From G963662605 sp963667005 (GTDB taxonomy: Bacteria; Bacteroidota; Ignavibacteria; Ignavibacteriales; Ignavibacteriaceae), in contig OY762937.1 of the NCBI GenBank assembly GCA_963667005.1, positions 1-64,000 on the forward strand: 64,000 bases of DNA. Reading direction: 5' to 3'. A program made the position numbers and the translations under genes. The notes beneath the pieces were generated by a model that saw nothing but the letters and a program-made list of their open reading frames with translations, was not told the DNA's origin and searched no databases. Numbering within the stretch: position 1 is the stretch's first letter; each line of letters opens with the position of its first letter. Shown here piece after piece: positions 51,622 through 61,252 of the stretch.

Positions 51622-52494
51622 ATGAATAGAATATTTTTTGCTTTGTTGTTCACGATTTTGTTAACGAATGTTTTTTATGCTCAGGATAAATACGCCTGTC
51701 AGGAACAAGCAGCCATGGTTGCTTCTGAGAGAGCATTCTCGGCGGCTGCTTCTTATTTGGGAATAACGGAGGGATTCCTGACGTTCTTCTCCCCCACATC
51801 TTCGTCGTTTGATTCGGGTTTGGAAAAAGCATTTCCGAAATTAATCGCCAGAAAAAGAAGTACATATCCATTAAAATCAATCCTCACATGGACACCGCAG
51901 CATGGAGATATTTCTAAGTCAGGAGACTTCGGATTTCTTTTCGGACCGTGGATTATTAAAAAAGCTTCCTCCGACAGCATTACGGCTAAGGGAAGATATA
52001 TTTCCGTTTGGAAAAAGGACACACTCGGATTGTGGAAGGTTGCTTTTGATTGTGGCGTTGAAACGAATGAGAACGACACAGTTCCGATTACTACAAATTT
52101 TACCGGTGTTTCCGATTCGCTCGAATTAGCTAACAGAAAACCGGCCGCCTCCTCTAAGACAAATGAAACATTGATGAGGTTGGAAACAATTTTCGCTAAA
52201 CTAAATGGTGATAATGCACTTGCGTCTGCCGATTCAATTCTTTCCGATAAAATTACCTTGTTTAGAGATAAAAGCCTTCCGCTTCAGGGCAAGTCAGATG
52301 CAAAATTGTGGTTTCATGCATTTAAAGCCGGTTCATTCAGGATTGCCCGCATTGAGGTTTCTCCTTCCGGTGACATTGCATATACATATGGCACCTGCGG
52401 AAGAGAAATGGAAAAATTTTATTACCTCCACATCTGGGAAACAGACGCATCTGCCAATTGGAAATTGGTAATGGATGTGTGCGCAAAGAAATAA
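51622..52494 (+). CDS. Secreted protein with two DUF4440/SnoaL-like domains
   Basis: 290 residues from ATG at 51622 (GTG at 51619 is also open; CAGG lies 7 bases before the ATG). Signal peptide about 1-20 (ending FYAQ). The mature protein is an internal duplication of an NTF2/SnoaL-like fold: the first half ends YISVWKKDTLGLWKVAFDCG and the second YLHIWETDASANWKLVMDV, the typical closing strands of DUF4440 domains. Each has a TYG/FGPW-like strand before it. No catalytic residue is identifiable. Monocistronic, preceded by the repeat-rich gap. Confidence 0.72.
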   Translation: MNRIFFALLFTILLTNVFYAQDKYACQEQAAMVASERAFSAAASYLGITEGFLTFFSPTSSSFDSGLEKAFPKLIARKRSTYPLKSILTWTPQHGDISKSGDFGFLFGPWIIKKASSDSITAKGRYISVWKKDTLGLWKVAFDCGVETNENDTVPITTNFTGVSDSLELANRKPAASSKTNETLMRLETIFAKLNGDNALASADSILSDKITLFRDKSLPLQGKSDAKLWFHAFKAGSFRIARIEVSPSGDIAYTYGTCGREMEKFYYLHIWETDASANWKLVMDVCAKK

Positions 52495-52506
52495 TAGAAG
52501 ATTGTA

Positions 52507-53178
52507 TTATCGGGGAACGTTGGTAAGGATTAGTTTTAGATTGGGCAGGAGGGTATAATACAAGCCCCACATAGTTAATCCAACCGATAGCGGGATGGAA
52601 AGATTATCATCCGCCCAGCCGAAGGATACATTCTCCATTATTGCACCGACAAAAGCGGCGATAATTCCGATAATGTATTCCGTTGTATTATGGCAATCGA
52701 TTTTCGGTGTTAGTAAAACAACAATAACGGCACTGACAAAAAAAGCCGAAGTCCCCTCTAGGCTCTTAAATAAAAATTTACGCCTGCCGAATTTTCTTCC
52801 GATCAGCGCCGCAGTGGTATCACTGATAATTAATATCGTGAATGCAGTTACAAAAACAACTTTCGGAAATAGCCATACACATAGCAGCGCCGAAAGCAGA
52901 ACATATGTTGCACCGTTGAGATTTTTCTTTTTCTCATCCATCTCATGTTTGCGCATGATCGGTCCGAAGATAAGATTAATTACTCTTGCCCATGAAGGAA
53001 TAAAGTATCTACCCACATCAAAGATAAGAGCAATAATGCTTAAGGTGCCGAGAATAGCGACTGCGGATTGCTTTGTAATGAAGTAACCTATCACCGGAAT
53101 AGATAGACTACAGAGATGAACTAATTTTCTTTTAACTTCATCTCTGTAGTTTATTGAGCCATGATCTACAAAACTCAT
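52507..53178 (-). CDS. Diacylglycerol/polyprenol (dolichol-type) kinase-like membrane protein
   Basis: 223 residues, about six membrane helices. Motifs of the CTP-dependent kinase family (SEC59/DGK1/phytol kinase): EVKRKLVHLCSLSIP near the N-terminus, then LIISDTTAALIGRKFGRRKF and KSLEGTSAFF, which match the (D)xxAAxxGR..G and K(S/T)xEG family signatures. Phosphorylates a lipid alcohol such as diacylglycerol, phytol or polyprenol. The start overlaps the ftsH stop by 4 bases (53175-53178), so translation is coupled. The exact substrate is not fixed. It is last in the greA-to-ftsH run. Confidence 0.8.
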   Translation of the reverse strand: MSFVDHGSINYRDEVKRKLVHLCSLSIPVIGYFITKQSAVAILGTLSIIALIFDVGRYFIPSWARVINLIFGPIMRKHEMDEKKKNLNGATYVLLSALLCVWLFPKVVFVTAFTILIISDTTAALIGRKFGRRKFLFKSLEGTSAFFVSAVIVVLLTPKIDCHNTTEYIIGIIAAFVGAIMENVSFGWADDNLSIPLSVGLTMWGLYYTLLPNLKLILTNVPR

Positions 53179-55208
53179 GACTGTGGAGTATCCTCAGATG
53201 GTTTCTGACGTTGCTCCATAAGTTTTTTTACATGGTCAGGAATTTCATCCTTACCATTGTGATTTTTCTGCAGTGGAGGAAGTGTTTCGCCGGCAACAAC
53301 TTTATCAATTTCCTCGCCATCAAGGATTTCACGCTCCAAAAGTTCTTTTGAAAGCCGGTGCAGTAATTCCACATTTTCAGAAAGAATTTTATCAGCACGC
53401 TCCATACAGGTATTTACAATATCCCGGATTTCATCATCAATCTCGATTGCGGTTTTTTCCGAGTAATCACGATGTTTTTGTATTTCGCGTCCGAGGAATA
53501 TTTCTTCTTCCTTTGCACCATAGCTTAACGGGCCGAGTTTATCGCTCATGCCCCACTCGCAAACCATTTTTCTGGCGATACCGGTAGCACGTTCAATATC
53601 ATTGCCGGCACCGGTCGTGTAATGGTTAAAAATAAGTTTCTCTGCCGAGCGTCCGCCGAGCATTTGTGTTATAATGCCAAGCAGATACTGTCTTGAGTAT
53701 GAATGTTTCTCATCAACCGGCAAATAGTGGGTAACACCAAGAGCGCGGCCGCGGGGAATAATGGTAACTTTATGTACCGGATCTGTCCCCGGAATCATAC
53801 GGGCAACAAGCACATGTCCGATTTCATGGTACGCGGTAGTTTTCTTCTCCTCTTCGGAGATGATCATGCTCTTGCGTTCCATGCCCATCATGACTTTGTC
53901 TTTTGCTTCTTCGAAATCATCCATGCCGACACGGTTTTTGTTTTTACGCGCGGCAAGAAGTGCTGCTTCGTTTACCAAGTTAGCCAATTCAGCACCGGCA
54001 AGACCCGGAGTTCCTTTTGCAAGTATTTCAAGGCTTACATCCACATCAAGAGGAATACGGCGTGTATGGACACGGAGGATTCCTTCACGTCCTTTCACAT
54101 CCGGACGGTCAACAACGACCTGACGGTCAAAACGTCCCGGGCGTAATAATGCAGGGTCAAGTACATCTGGACGGTTAGTTGCAGCAATAATAATAACACC
54201 GCTGTTCTGTTCAAATCCGTCCATCTCAACGAGAAGCTGATTCAATGTCTGTTCGCGTTCGTCATGTCCGCCGCCGAGTCCAGCGCCGCGATGACGGCCA
54301 ACCGCATCAATTTCATCAATAAAGATAATACAAGGAGCGTTTTTCTTTCCCTGCTCAAACAAGTCGCGTACACGGCTTGCACCGACACCGACAAACATTT
54401 CAACGAAATCGGCACCGCTGATTGAGAAGAACGGGACACCCGCTTCACCTGCAACTGCACGGGCTAATAATGTTTTACCGGTACCTGGAGGGCCCAACAA
54501 AAGTACGCCGCGCGGAATTTTTCCGCCGAGTCTCTGAAACTTGGAGGGTTCTTTAAGAAACTCAATAATTTCGTGAAGTTCAACCTTTGCCTCATCAGCG
54601 CCGGCAACATCACGGAATGTAACTTTATTGAAGGACTGGTTAATAAGTTTTGCTTTGCTTTTACCGAACGAGAAAATGCCTTTGGTGCCGCCTCCGCCGC
54701 CGCCCTGCATTCTTCTCATAAATAAAAACCATACACCGAATATTAATATCCACGGGACTATATTGATCAGAATGTTCATCCACTCACTTGACTGTTTGTC
54801 AAATGTATATTCGATGCCCTTCTGTTTCCAGAGAGCTTCCTGATCTTTCAAAAGCGGTTCGGGAATCATTACGGAAATCTGCTGCGCTTTTTTGCCGTTG
54901 ATCATCTCTTCGGCTTTCAGCTCACCCTTAAAATAATAATCATTAACATCAGATTTTGTTACAGTGATCTTTTTAACCTTATCACCCTCAACAAGCTGCT
55001 GATATTGGGTATAATTTACTTCAATGAAATTTCCGGAATTGCCCTTAAATAACTGCATCATGATAACGGCTGCCACGATAACCGCGCCCCAGCCGAAAAC
55101 CATTTTGATTATTTTTGACCAGTCAAAATTATCATCCTGACGGTTCGGGTTCTTTCCACCGTTACCGTTTTCGTTATTTTTTTTATTCTTATCGTTATTT
55201 TCTTCCAT
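53175..55208 (-). CDS. ftsH: ATP-dependent zinc metalloprotease FtsH
   Basis: 677 residues. N-terminal Asn/Lys-rich tail, first membrane helix at about 38-54, periplasmic domain, second helix at about 146-165, then the Gly-rich linker GGGGGG. AAA domain: Walker A GPPGTGKT at 239-246, Walker B IIFIDE at 294-299, sensor region near 341-345 and Arg finger region RPGRFDRQ. Peptidase domain: HEIGH at 461-465 binds zinc with a downstream Asp. C-terminal ~70 residues are Lys/Glu-rich. Degrades membrane and regulatory proteins. Sits in the classic tilS-hpt-ftsH order. Confidence 0.97.
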   Translation of the reverse strand: MEENNDKNKKNNENGNGGKNPNRQDDNFDWSKIIKMVFGWGAVIVAAVIMMQLFKGNSGNFIEVNYTQYQQLVEGDKVKKITVTKSDVNDYYFKGELKAEEMINGKKAQQISVMIPEPLLKDQEALWKQKGIEYTFDKQSSEWMNILINIVPWILIFGVWFLFMRRMQGGGGGGTKGIFSFGKSKAKLINQSFNKVTFRDVAGADEAKVELHEIIEFLKEPSKFQRLGGKIPRGVLLLGPPGTGKTLLARAVAGEAGVPFFSISGADFVEMFVGVGASRVRDLFEQGKKNAPCIIFIDEIDAVGRHRGAGLGGGHDEREQTLNQLLVEMDGFEQNSGVIIIAATNRPDVLDPALLRPGRFDRQVVVDRPDVKGREGILRVHTRRIPLDVDVSLEILAKGTPGLAGAELANLVNEAALLAARKNKNRVGMDDFEEAKDKVMMGMERKSMIISEEEKKTTAYHEIGHVLVARMIPGTDPVHKVTIIPRGRALGVTHYLPVDEKHSYSRQYLLGIITQMLGGRSAEKLIFNHYTTGAGNDIERATGIARKMVCEWGMSDKLGPLSYGAKEEEIFLGREIQKHRDYSEKTAIEIDDEIRDIVNTCMERADKILSENVELLHRLSKELLEREILDGEEIDKVVAGETLPPLQKNHNGKDEIPDHVKKLMEQRQKPSEDTPQS

Positions 55209-55235
55209 ACTATACTATTCTTATTATAAACTTTT

Positions 55236-55790
55236 CTAGGCTTGTTCTGATCCTTCGCGCAATATGTAGATTGAGCGAAGATTTCTGTACTTTTGGGCAT
55301 AATCCAAGCCATAACCTATAACGAAGCTGCTTGGAATATCAAAGCCAATATAATCAATTTTAACGTCATATTTCAGACTTTTCGGCTTCACCAGAAGCGA
55401 TACAACCGAGACCGAAGCCGGATTATTTTCTTCCATTATCTTTTCCATATACTTGATTGAAAGGCCGGAATCCACTATATCTTCGACGATAATGAGATGC
55501 CGTCCGTCAACCTTACAATTCAATTCTTTCAGCAGTCTTACGTTTCCGGACGATATTTTTTCGTCTCCGTAACTCGAGAGCTTGAAGAAGTCAATTTCAC
55601 AATCCCCCTTATATGATTTTACCAAATCCGCCATAAACAAAAACGAACCGTTCAATATCCCGATAAATATAGGAACCGTATCCTTATATTTTTCCGTTAA
55701 TTCCGCACCAAGTTCTGCGATGCGTTTTTGCAACTGCTCCTCCGGAATGAAAACATCAAAGATCTCATCTCCGACTTTTACTACGTCCAT
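55236..55790 (-). CDS. hpt: Hypoxanthine phosphoribosyltransferase
   Basis: 184 residues, usual length. The PRPP-binding motif IVEDIVDSGLS covers about 101-111 and YKDTVPIFIGILNGSFLFMADL with the purine-site residues precedes it. Salvages hypoxanthine and guanine with PRPP. It overlaps tilS by 26 bases upstream and lies 27 bases before ftsH, matching the conserved tilS-hpt-ftsH block seen in many bacteria. Confidence 0.94.
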   Translation of the reverse strand: MDVVKVGDEIFDVFIPEEQLQKRIAELGAELTEKYKDTVPIFIGILNGSFLFMADLVKSYKGDCEIDFFKLSSYGDEKISSGNVRLLKELNCKVDGRHLIIVEDIVDSGLSIKYMEKIMEENNPASVSVVSLLVKPKSLKYDVKIDYIGFDIPSSFVIGYGLDYAQKYRNLRSIYILREGSEQA

Positions 55791-57183
55791 GTGATGTAAC
55801 CTGTACTTTCCAATAATGATTTGTGTCTGCTGTCAGCTTATATTTTTCACTTATTTGGTAACCAACTATCCAGACTATTTCTTTTCCGTCACATACCACC
55901 AGAACATGCTTCCGGTCTTTTGCAGGCACTTTTCTGTCAGTCATGAAATCCGACAACTTTTTATATCCTTTCATTCCAAGAGGAATAAATTTGTCACCCG
56001 GTTTCCATGCCCTAACCGTTAAGCCTTTTTTGATCTTTCCTGCATCTATATATTCGATAAGACGGGTATTATCGAATTTTATTTTCTTTTTTTCAATCTC
56101 TTCAACCGATATTTCAACATTTCCAAGGCGTAACTTGTTCCCGGCAGTTATTTGATGCAAACCGGCGGGTTCTGATTCAATTTTAGTAAAAATATGAAGC
56201 ACGCCCCTGTCTTTTATGACGATGATTCCACTTTTAAGTTTCAATGTCCGCCCAGTTTGATTCTCCGTAAGAGCCAGAATTTTTCCGACATCGGCGAATC
56301 CAAGCGGGAGCGAGAAATCTTTCAAAAATGTATACCGGACAAGTTCTTTTTGCAGGAACAATTCAAGTTCAAGCAACTTGTTTATATCAATAAGAACGCC
56401 ATCTACGTTTTTTTTGCAAACACTCTTGTAAAGCTTCTGTACGGATTTCCCTAAGCAGCAGGATATGTCACGGGACAGGCTGCTGAGGCGTGCCAAGGCA
56501 GCATCGACGGAAGGATTTAGGTTTTCCCTGATAGCGGGCAATATCTCTGTCCGCAAAAAATTCCGTTGATACACAGAAATTTTGTTTGTAGCATCAGTGC
56601 AATAAGGGAAATTATTTTTATCGAGGTGCGCAATTATCTCTTCTTTTTCTATATCAATCAGCGGCCGGATAATGTTCCCATTTAGCACCGGAGCAATTCC
56701 TGTCAATCCTTGCAGACCGGTTCCCTTTATAATATTGAGGAGCATCGTCTCGGAATTATCATTCAAGTGATGTGCTGTTGCCGTTTTGGTGAGATGCTCT
56801 TCTGCCATGATGCGGTTAAAATGAATATAGCGGACTTCGTGTCCTGCTTCTTCTACCGAGATATGTTTTCTTTTTGCGGTCGCCTTAATATCATGCCTGA
56901 TAACATAAAGTGGGATATCGAGCGAGTAGCAGAGATCGCGGCAAAAAGCCTCATCGTGTTCGGCATCTTCACCGCGCAGCAGATGATTTACGTGCACAGC
57001 CCGCAAAGTAATTTTCAATCTGGAAGAGAACTTGTGGAGAAACCTCAGCAAAAAGACAGAATCGGGGCCGCCGCTCAGTGCGACAAGAACTACATCCCCC
57101 GGCACAAGCATAACATACTGTCTTATTGTAGACAGTACTTTTTGTTCGACCTTATCAATTAGTAACCGAGGTTTTTTAACCAT
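55765..57183 (-). CDS. tilS: tRNA(Ile)-lysidine synthase TilS
   Basis: 472 residues. N-terminal ATP-pyrophosphatase domain with P-loop SGGPDS at 37-42 and HVNHLLRGEDAEHDEAFC and GTGLQGLTGI, followed by a central linker domain and a C-terminal TilS domain (VRAWKPGDKFIPLGMKGYKK, SDFMTDRKVPAKDRK). Modifies the C34 wobble base of tRNA-Ile(CAU). It begins inside the ribE 3' end (25-base overlap) and overlaps hpt at its own end (26 bases). Confidence 0.95.
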   Translation of the reverse strand: MVKKPRLLIDKVEQKVLSTIRQYVMLVPGDVVLVALSGGPDSVFLLRFLHKFSSRLKITLRAVHVNHLLRGEDAEHDEAFCRDLCYSLDIPLYVIRHDIKATAKRKHISVEEAGHEVRYIHFNRIMAEEHLTKTATAHHLNDNSETMLLNIIKGTGLQGLTGIAPVLNGNIIRPLIDIEKEEIIAHLDKNNFPYCTDATNKISVYQRNFLRTEILPAIRENLNPSVDAALARLSSLSRDISCCLGKSVQKLYKSVCKKNVDGVLIDINKLLELELFLQKELVRYTFLKDFSLPLGFADVGKILALTENQTGRTLKLKSGIIVIKDRGVLHIFTKIESEPAGLHQITAGNKLRLGNVEISVEEIEKKKIKFDNTRLIEYIDAGKIKKGLTVRAWKPGDKFIPLGMKGYKKLSDFMTDRKVPAKDRKHVLVVCDGKEIVWIVGYQISEKYKLTADTNHYWKVQVTSHGRSKSRR

Positions 57184-57797
57184 TCTTCTGTTATCTTACT
57201 GCTTTTCTGTTCTTTTTGATTTAGATGGACGATGTACTTGCCGAGAATATCAAATTCAAGATTAACCAAATCACCGGTAGATTTTCCGGCTAAGATAGTT
57301 TTCTCCCATGTATGCGGAATTATCGCGACCTTAAACTGATTTCCTGAAAGTTCAGCAACGGTTAGACTAATACCGTCTATTGCCACGGAGCCAATGGGGA
57401 TAATCAATGGTGTAAATTCTTCCGGGAATGATATGATAACCTCGTTGCTTGTTGTTAAGCGGTTTATGCGCTCAATTTTGCCGAAGCAGTCAACGTGGCC
57501 AAGTACAAAGTGGCCGCCTAAACGGGCGGATGCCTGTAATGCACGTTCCAGGTTTACGTTATCACCAGGTTTTAGGTAACCGAACGTTGTTTTCTTTATT
57601 GTCTCTTCGACAGCTTCAACAGTGAAAGAATCGGCGTCAAACTGTACGACCGTCTGGCAAACACCATTGATGCTTATGCTATCACCAATCTGTACATCGG
57701 ATAAAACTTTTTTTGCGGACACGGTAAATCTATATCCGCTCCCCTGAGGGGATTTACTTTTAATAGCTCCAATTTCTTCAATAATACCGGTAAACAT
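57159..57797 (-). CDS. ribE: Riboflavin synthase, alpha subunit
   Basis: 212 residues from the ATG at 57797 (MFTGIIEEIG, the universal beginning of this enzyme), with GAGGTG about 6 bases before it; the longer frame from 57815 is discarded. Two lumazine-binding repeats, each ~97 residues, are seen; repeat 1 starts MFTG and repeat 2 GGHFVLGHVDC, both with the conserved INGVCQTV / IDGISLTV strands. Dismutates 6,7-dimethyl-8-ribityllumazine to riboflavin. ribD ends 14 bases upstream; tilS follows with an overlap. No FMN riboswitch was recognised in front. Confidence 0.95.
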   Translation of the reverse strand: MFTGIIEEIGAIKSKSPQGSGYRFTVSAKKVLSDVQIGDSISINGVCQTVVQFDADSFTVEAVEETIKKTTFGYLKPGDNVNLERALQASARLGGHFVLGHVDCFGKIERINRLTTSNEVIISFPEEFTPLIIPIGSVAIDGISLTVAELSGNQFKVAIIPHTWEKTILAGKSTGDLVNLEFDILGKYIVHLNQKEQKSSKITEEWLKNLGY

Positions 57798-57811
57798 TTT
57801 TAGCACCTCTA

Positions 57812-58912
57812 TCAATTTTGGGTTTTGCGTAATTCAAGCAAAACATCTTCGTCAAATCTTTCCACCCTTCGTATTGCCCAGCGATGTGATTTTTCAATCA
57901 AAGTGACACCCATATCTGAAAATGCGCATAATCCTTTGCCAAGTAATTTCGGACTGATGAAAATCCGCATTTCGTCGGCAAGTTTTTCCCTGACAAATGA
58001 AGAAAAAATTTCCTGGCCCCCTTCAACCATTACCGACATAATATTTTCTTTGCCCAGTGCTTTCAGAACGGCAGGCAGGCTGACATGTCCATCTTTACCA
58101 TCCGGGACAAAAAGAATTTTAACACCGAGTTTTTTTAACGATGCTATCTTTCTCTGCTTTTCCTTACTTGAGACGGAAGTAACAATAAATATGTTTTGCT
58201 CCGGATTATCGTAAAACATGGAACGCTTCAAATCAATCCGCAGCTTCGAATCCAATATTACCCTCTTCGGGTCGCGCCCTTCGGTCAGCCTGACCGTCAG
58301 CTTCGGATCGTCAATCATCGCGGTTTTTCGACCGATAAGCACGGCATCATATGAGGCACGCATACGGTGTACTTCTTCGCGCGATGCTTTTGTGGTAATC
58401 CATTTCGACTGGTTATTGAACGTGGCAATCTTACCGTCCAGAGTCTGTGCAACTTTGACAGTAACATAGGGAATCCGTTTTTGCATGTATTTGAAAAAGA
58501 AACGGTTGAGTTCGAGGCATTCTTTTTCCATAATTCCGGTCTTCACCTCGATGCCTGCCCTGGTCAACTTTTCGGCGCCTTTACCGGCAACCAATGGATT
58601 GCAGTCGAGCGTACCGATGACAACTCTGCTGATTCCTGCAGCAATTATTGCATCAGCGCAAGGCGGTGTTTTTCCGTAATGGGAACATGGTTCAAGGTTG
58701 ACGTATAGGGTAGCGCCTTTAACATCTTCACGTGCGCTTCTGAGGGCGTTTATCTCGGCGTGCGGGCCTCCGAAATATTCATGGTATCCGGCAGCGATTA
58801 TTTGATGATTCTTAACAATTACACAGCCCACCAAAGGATTCGGACTAACACGCCCTTTTCCTTTTGCAGCAAGCTCCAGTGCTAATTTGATGTAGGACTC
58901 ATCATGTGCCAA
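57812..58912 (-). CDS. ribD: Bifunctional riboflavin biosynthesis protein RibD
   Basis: 366 residues with both expected domains. Deaminase: HAEINALRSA (zinc His51, catalytic Glu53) and PCSHYGKTPPC at 75-85. Reductase: starts near 148 with YVTVKVAQTLDGKIA and has VLIGRKTAMIDDPKLTVR and MVEGGQEIF, typical of RibG/RibD. Converts the first GTP-cyclohydrolase product toward the ribityl-aminouracil. It follows greA after 15 bases and precedes ribE. Genes for ribBA and ribH are not in the window. Confidence 0.96.
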   Translation of the reverse strand: MAHDESYIKLALELAAKGKGRVSPNPLVGCVIVKNHQIIAAGYHEYFGGPHAEINALRSAREDVKGATLYVNLEPCSHYGKTPPCADAIIAAGISRVVIGTLDCNPLVAGKGAEKLTRAGIEVKTGIMEKECLELNRFFFKYMQKRIPYVTVKVAQTLDGKIATFNNQSKWITTKASREEVHRMRASYDAVLIGRKTAMIDDPKLTVRLTEGRDPKRVILDSKLRIDLKRSMFYDNPEQNIFIVTSVSSKEKQRKIASLKKLGVKILFVPDGKDGHVSLPAVLKALGKENIMSVMVEGGQEIFSSFVREKLADEMRIFISPKLLGKGLCAFSDMGVTLIEKSHRWAIRRVERFDEDVLLELRKTQN

Positions 58913-58927
58913 TGGATTTCTCCATGA

Positions 58928-59404
58928 TTAAACAATTTCGAGTATCTCGAACTCCTGCATTCCGGCGGGGACTTGTATTTGTACGACATCACCGACGTGT
59001 TTTGCGAGTAAACCTTTACCGATAGGGCTGGTGACAGCCAGTTTATTCTGACTGAAATCAGCTTCTTCAGCGGAAACGAGAGTATACGCATACTCTTTCC
59101 CGGTTTTTACGTTTTTAATTTTCACTTTGGAAAGAATGTGTATTTCGTTTGACGTAAATTGGTCATTCGAAATGACACGGGCACGCGCAAGCATACCTTC
59201 CATTTTACTTATTTTCAGTTCGTGAAGTACTTGCTCTTCTTTTGCGGCGTCATATTCAGCGTTTTCAGACAAATCACCATGGGATCTTGCTTCCGCAATC
59301 TTAGCAGCGATTTCTTTTCTTCCTGTAGTTTTTAACTCGCGTAATGCTTGTTCCAACTCGAAAAGACGTTCTTGCGTCAAATAAACAAAACCATTATCAG
59401 CCAT
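58928..59404 (-). CDS. greA: Transcription elongation factor GreA
   Basis: 158 residues from the ATG at 59404, the usual GreA length; the upstream frame to 59452 is a spurious extension. N-terminal coiled-coil finger with the tip motif GDLSENAEYDAAKEEQ, whose acidic residues hold Mg2+ in the RNA polymerase secondary channel, and a C-terminal FKBP-like globular domain ending VQIPAGMQEFEILEIV. Rescues backtracked RNA polymerase. It heads the minus-strand run greA-ribD-ribE-tilS-hpt-ftsH-lipid kinase. A strong terminator lies just upstream. Confidence 0.95.
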   Translation of the reverse strand: MADNGFVYLTQERLFELEQALRELKTTGRKEIAAKIAEARSHGDLSENAEYDAAKEEQVLHELKISKMEGMLARARVISNDQFTSNEIHILSKVKIKNVKTGKEYAYTLVSAEEADFSQNKLAVTSPIGKGLLAKHVGDVVQIQVPAGMQEFEILEIV

Positions 59405-59438
59405 AACACTCACAAAATTTAAAATGAAAGGATTTATT

Positions 59439-59469
59439 AAAAAAAATACCACCGCCCGAAGCGGTGGTA
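59439..59469 (-). terminator. Terminator upstream of greA (ends the 59699-61772 unit)
   Basis: Minus strand: TACCACCGC/GCGGTGGTA stem (59461-59469 paired with 59447-59455) followed by TTTTTTTT. It is 229 bases past the stop of the nuclease-like gene and insulates greA from it. Confidence 0.85.
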
Positions 59470-59698
59470 CACAAAATTAGGCAATTAATTTTTCTAAATC
59501 AAGCAAGAATTAATTCGAAAAGTCCATATGTGACATGAGATCACGATTGCCATAAACCCTATTTCTCAAATAATTTGGCAATTCCCATTTTCCAACTATA
59601 GCGGCATCCATTGATTTCAGCACAAAACTACATTTAACTGAAGGTGAAACATTTTATCAATGAAAGATCTCGCAAAATTAAAAGATCCCGAGTGGCTT

Positions 59699-61252
59699 TT
59701 AATTTAAGAATACTTGAGGGAAATATCTGTCTCTCAGGAGAAAAGATAACAATAAGAGTTGTTCTTCAGGTACTTTAACTTCAAAATTCTTGTTTCTGTA
59801 TTCTATGTAACTAGCATAATTATCTTCCAGTTGTAATTTATAATCACAATCCGACTGAGTCTTTATTTTGGAGTAATCCAACAAGTTATTCGCATCGTCT
59901 ATAAAAAAATACTCGACAATTATATTAACAGCCATAAACTCATTAGCGACCTTTGAATATAGATCTGCATCAGCCATAAAAGCAACAATATCCAATATAA
60001 TAGCGGCAGTAAAGCTAATCTTTGTTCTATTAAATTTTAGACCTGTTAAGTATTCTGAAAGGATTTGCTCATATTCTTCCTGCCGAGTTGAACCAATAAA
60101 AGCGATTCCATTTTCTTGATATCTATCACAAATCCAGACACAACAATTATTCAAAAAAATCTTGAGTTCCTCAAATCTATATTGGCGCATTAGCACTAAG
60201 GATATAAAAAAGACTGAGATGCCATAATTATCACTGATGGATCGATAGGAGCCATTTTCAACTAAAAGCTTGTTAAACAACTCTATCTGCCTCGGTTGTG
60301 TCTCAGGGAAAAGTAGTAATTTCAGGGCGATTAATTCGAGGGCTTTTTGGCATATAATCGGATATTCGAGCATTGACAACAAGCCATTACCAAAAAACAG
60401 AGACGCTTGATCATCCCTAAGTTTGCATTCGAAATCCTCACAAAATTCATCAATGATTTTTTTTATTGTTGACAAAATAATATTAGAATTATCTTCGAAT
60501 AGTTGATTTTTAATCAAAGTACGTCCTAATGCCGCGAGAAATAGCACTGCTTCATAGTTTTGTTTATTATCAAAAAGCAATTTTGAAAAAAAATACCCTT
60601 CAAACCAAACCTGAAGTCTATTCTCATTAACGCTAAAATCTAAAAGCTGCCAGTTATCTGAATAAGAGGTAATGTCAAACGAAGAAATGGCTTCTTTATT
60701 TCTTATTTTTGAATAAAGTGTAAAAAAGCCCCCTAAGAACTCAGGAGAATTATGAAGACGAAAAAATGGTTCAATTCCTATCGCAAAAAAATCAGATGTT
60801 ATTTTTTCAATTTCCCAAATGCGAATGGGTGGGAAATTTAGTTTTTCTTCAACAAAGCTGTTAAACTCTTCAAATGAAGCCGTGGCCGGTGGTCTTAGAT
60901 TGCCAACAATAACGAGTATAAGTTGACGCGGTAATATTTTGTTAAAGTTGGGGTGTGATATTGAATTTGTAATTACTTCCAACAACTGAGGCTTAACTTC
61001 GGTGGTGAATTTTCTATAATTTATGTCGCCAACTTTAACCTGAAAACAACACTGAAAACTCTGACCCTTCTCCTCTATTTCCGCAATAAAATCCTTCCCA
61101 AATTCTATGGAGCTATGCAGTTGATGTATATTCGAATAGCCCAACCCCGACAGTAACTCTTTAAATGGGCCAAAAAACTCAACCTCCCTGAGTGATGTAA
61201 GATAGTTTTCTATAACATTTCTTAGCATACCATATTTTTCTTTTTTGTTCAA
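59699..61252 (-). CDS. Hypothetical protein with PD-(D/E)XK nuclease-like N-terminus
   Basis: 517 residues, not assigned to a named family. Residues ~24-80 have a restriction-endonuclease-like core: LGYSNIHQLHSSIEFGKDFI with E50 and the GKD at 52-54, then QCCFQVKVGDI with Q71-V72-K73. That is the E-x-GKD...Qx(K) pattern of Mrr/PD-(D/E)XK nucleases. The other ~430 residues are mainly helical and rich in Leu/Phe/Tyr, with no known effector motif. Base composition is visibly more AT-rich than the genes around. The start is uncertain (M1 or M9 at 61228); either way it overlaps the 197-residue gene by 50-74 bases. A DNA-directed defence protein is inferred, not shown. Confidence 0.6.
   Translation of the reverse strand: MNKKEKYGMLRNVIENYLTSLREVEFFGPFKELLSGLGYSNIHQLHSSIEFGKDFIAEIEEKGQSFQCCFQVKVGDINYRKFTTEVKPQLLEVITNSISHPNFNKILPRQLILVIVGNLRPPATASFEEFNSFVEEKLNFPPIRIWEIEKITSDFFAIGIEPFFRLHNSPEFLGGFFTLYSKIRNKEAISSFDITSYSDNWQLLDFSVNENRLQVWFEGYFFSKLLFDNKQNYEAVLFLAALGRTLIKNQLFEDNSNIILSTIKKIIDEFCEDFECKLRDDQASLFFGNGLLSMLEYPIICQKALELIALKLLLFPETQPRQIELFNKLLVENGSYRSISDNYGISVFFISLVLMRQYRFEELKIFLNNCCVWICDRYQENGIAFIGSTRQEEYEQILSEYLTGLKFNRTKISFTAAIILDIVAFMADADLYSKVANEFMAVNIIVEYFFIDDANNLLDYSKIKTQSDCDYKLQLEDNYASYIEYRNKNFEVKVPEEQLLLLSFLLRDRYFPQVFLN

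Noticed and set aside
57798..57815. Longer start of ribE
   Set aside because: All riboflavin synthases begin with MFTGI; GAGGTG precedes that ATG at 57797.
58912..58930. FMN riboswitch before ribD
   Set aside because: The gap between greA and ribD is 15 bases, and nothing like the RFN consensus was found in front of greA.
59405..59452. Longer start of greA
   Set aside because: Normal GreA begins at the ATG at 59404; the extra stretch is hydrophobic and has no homology.
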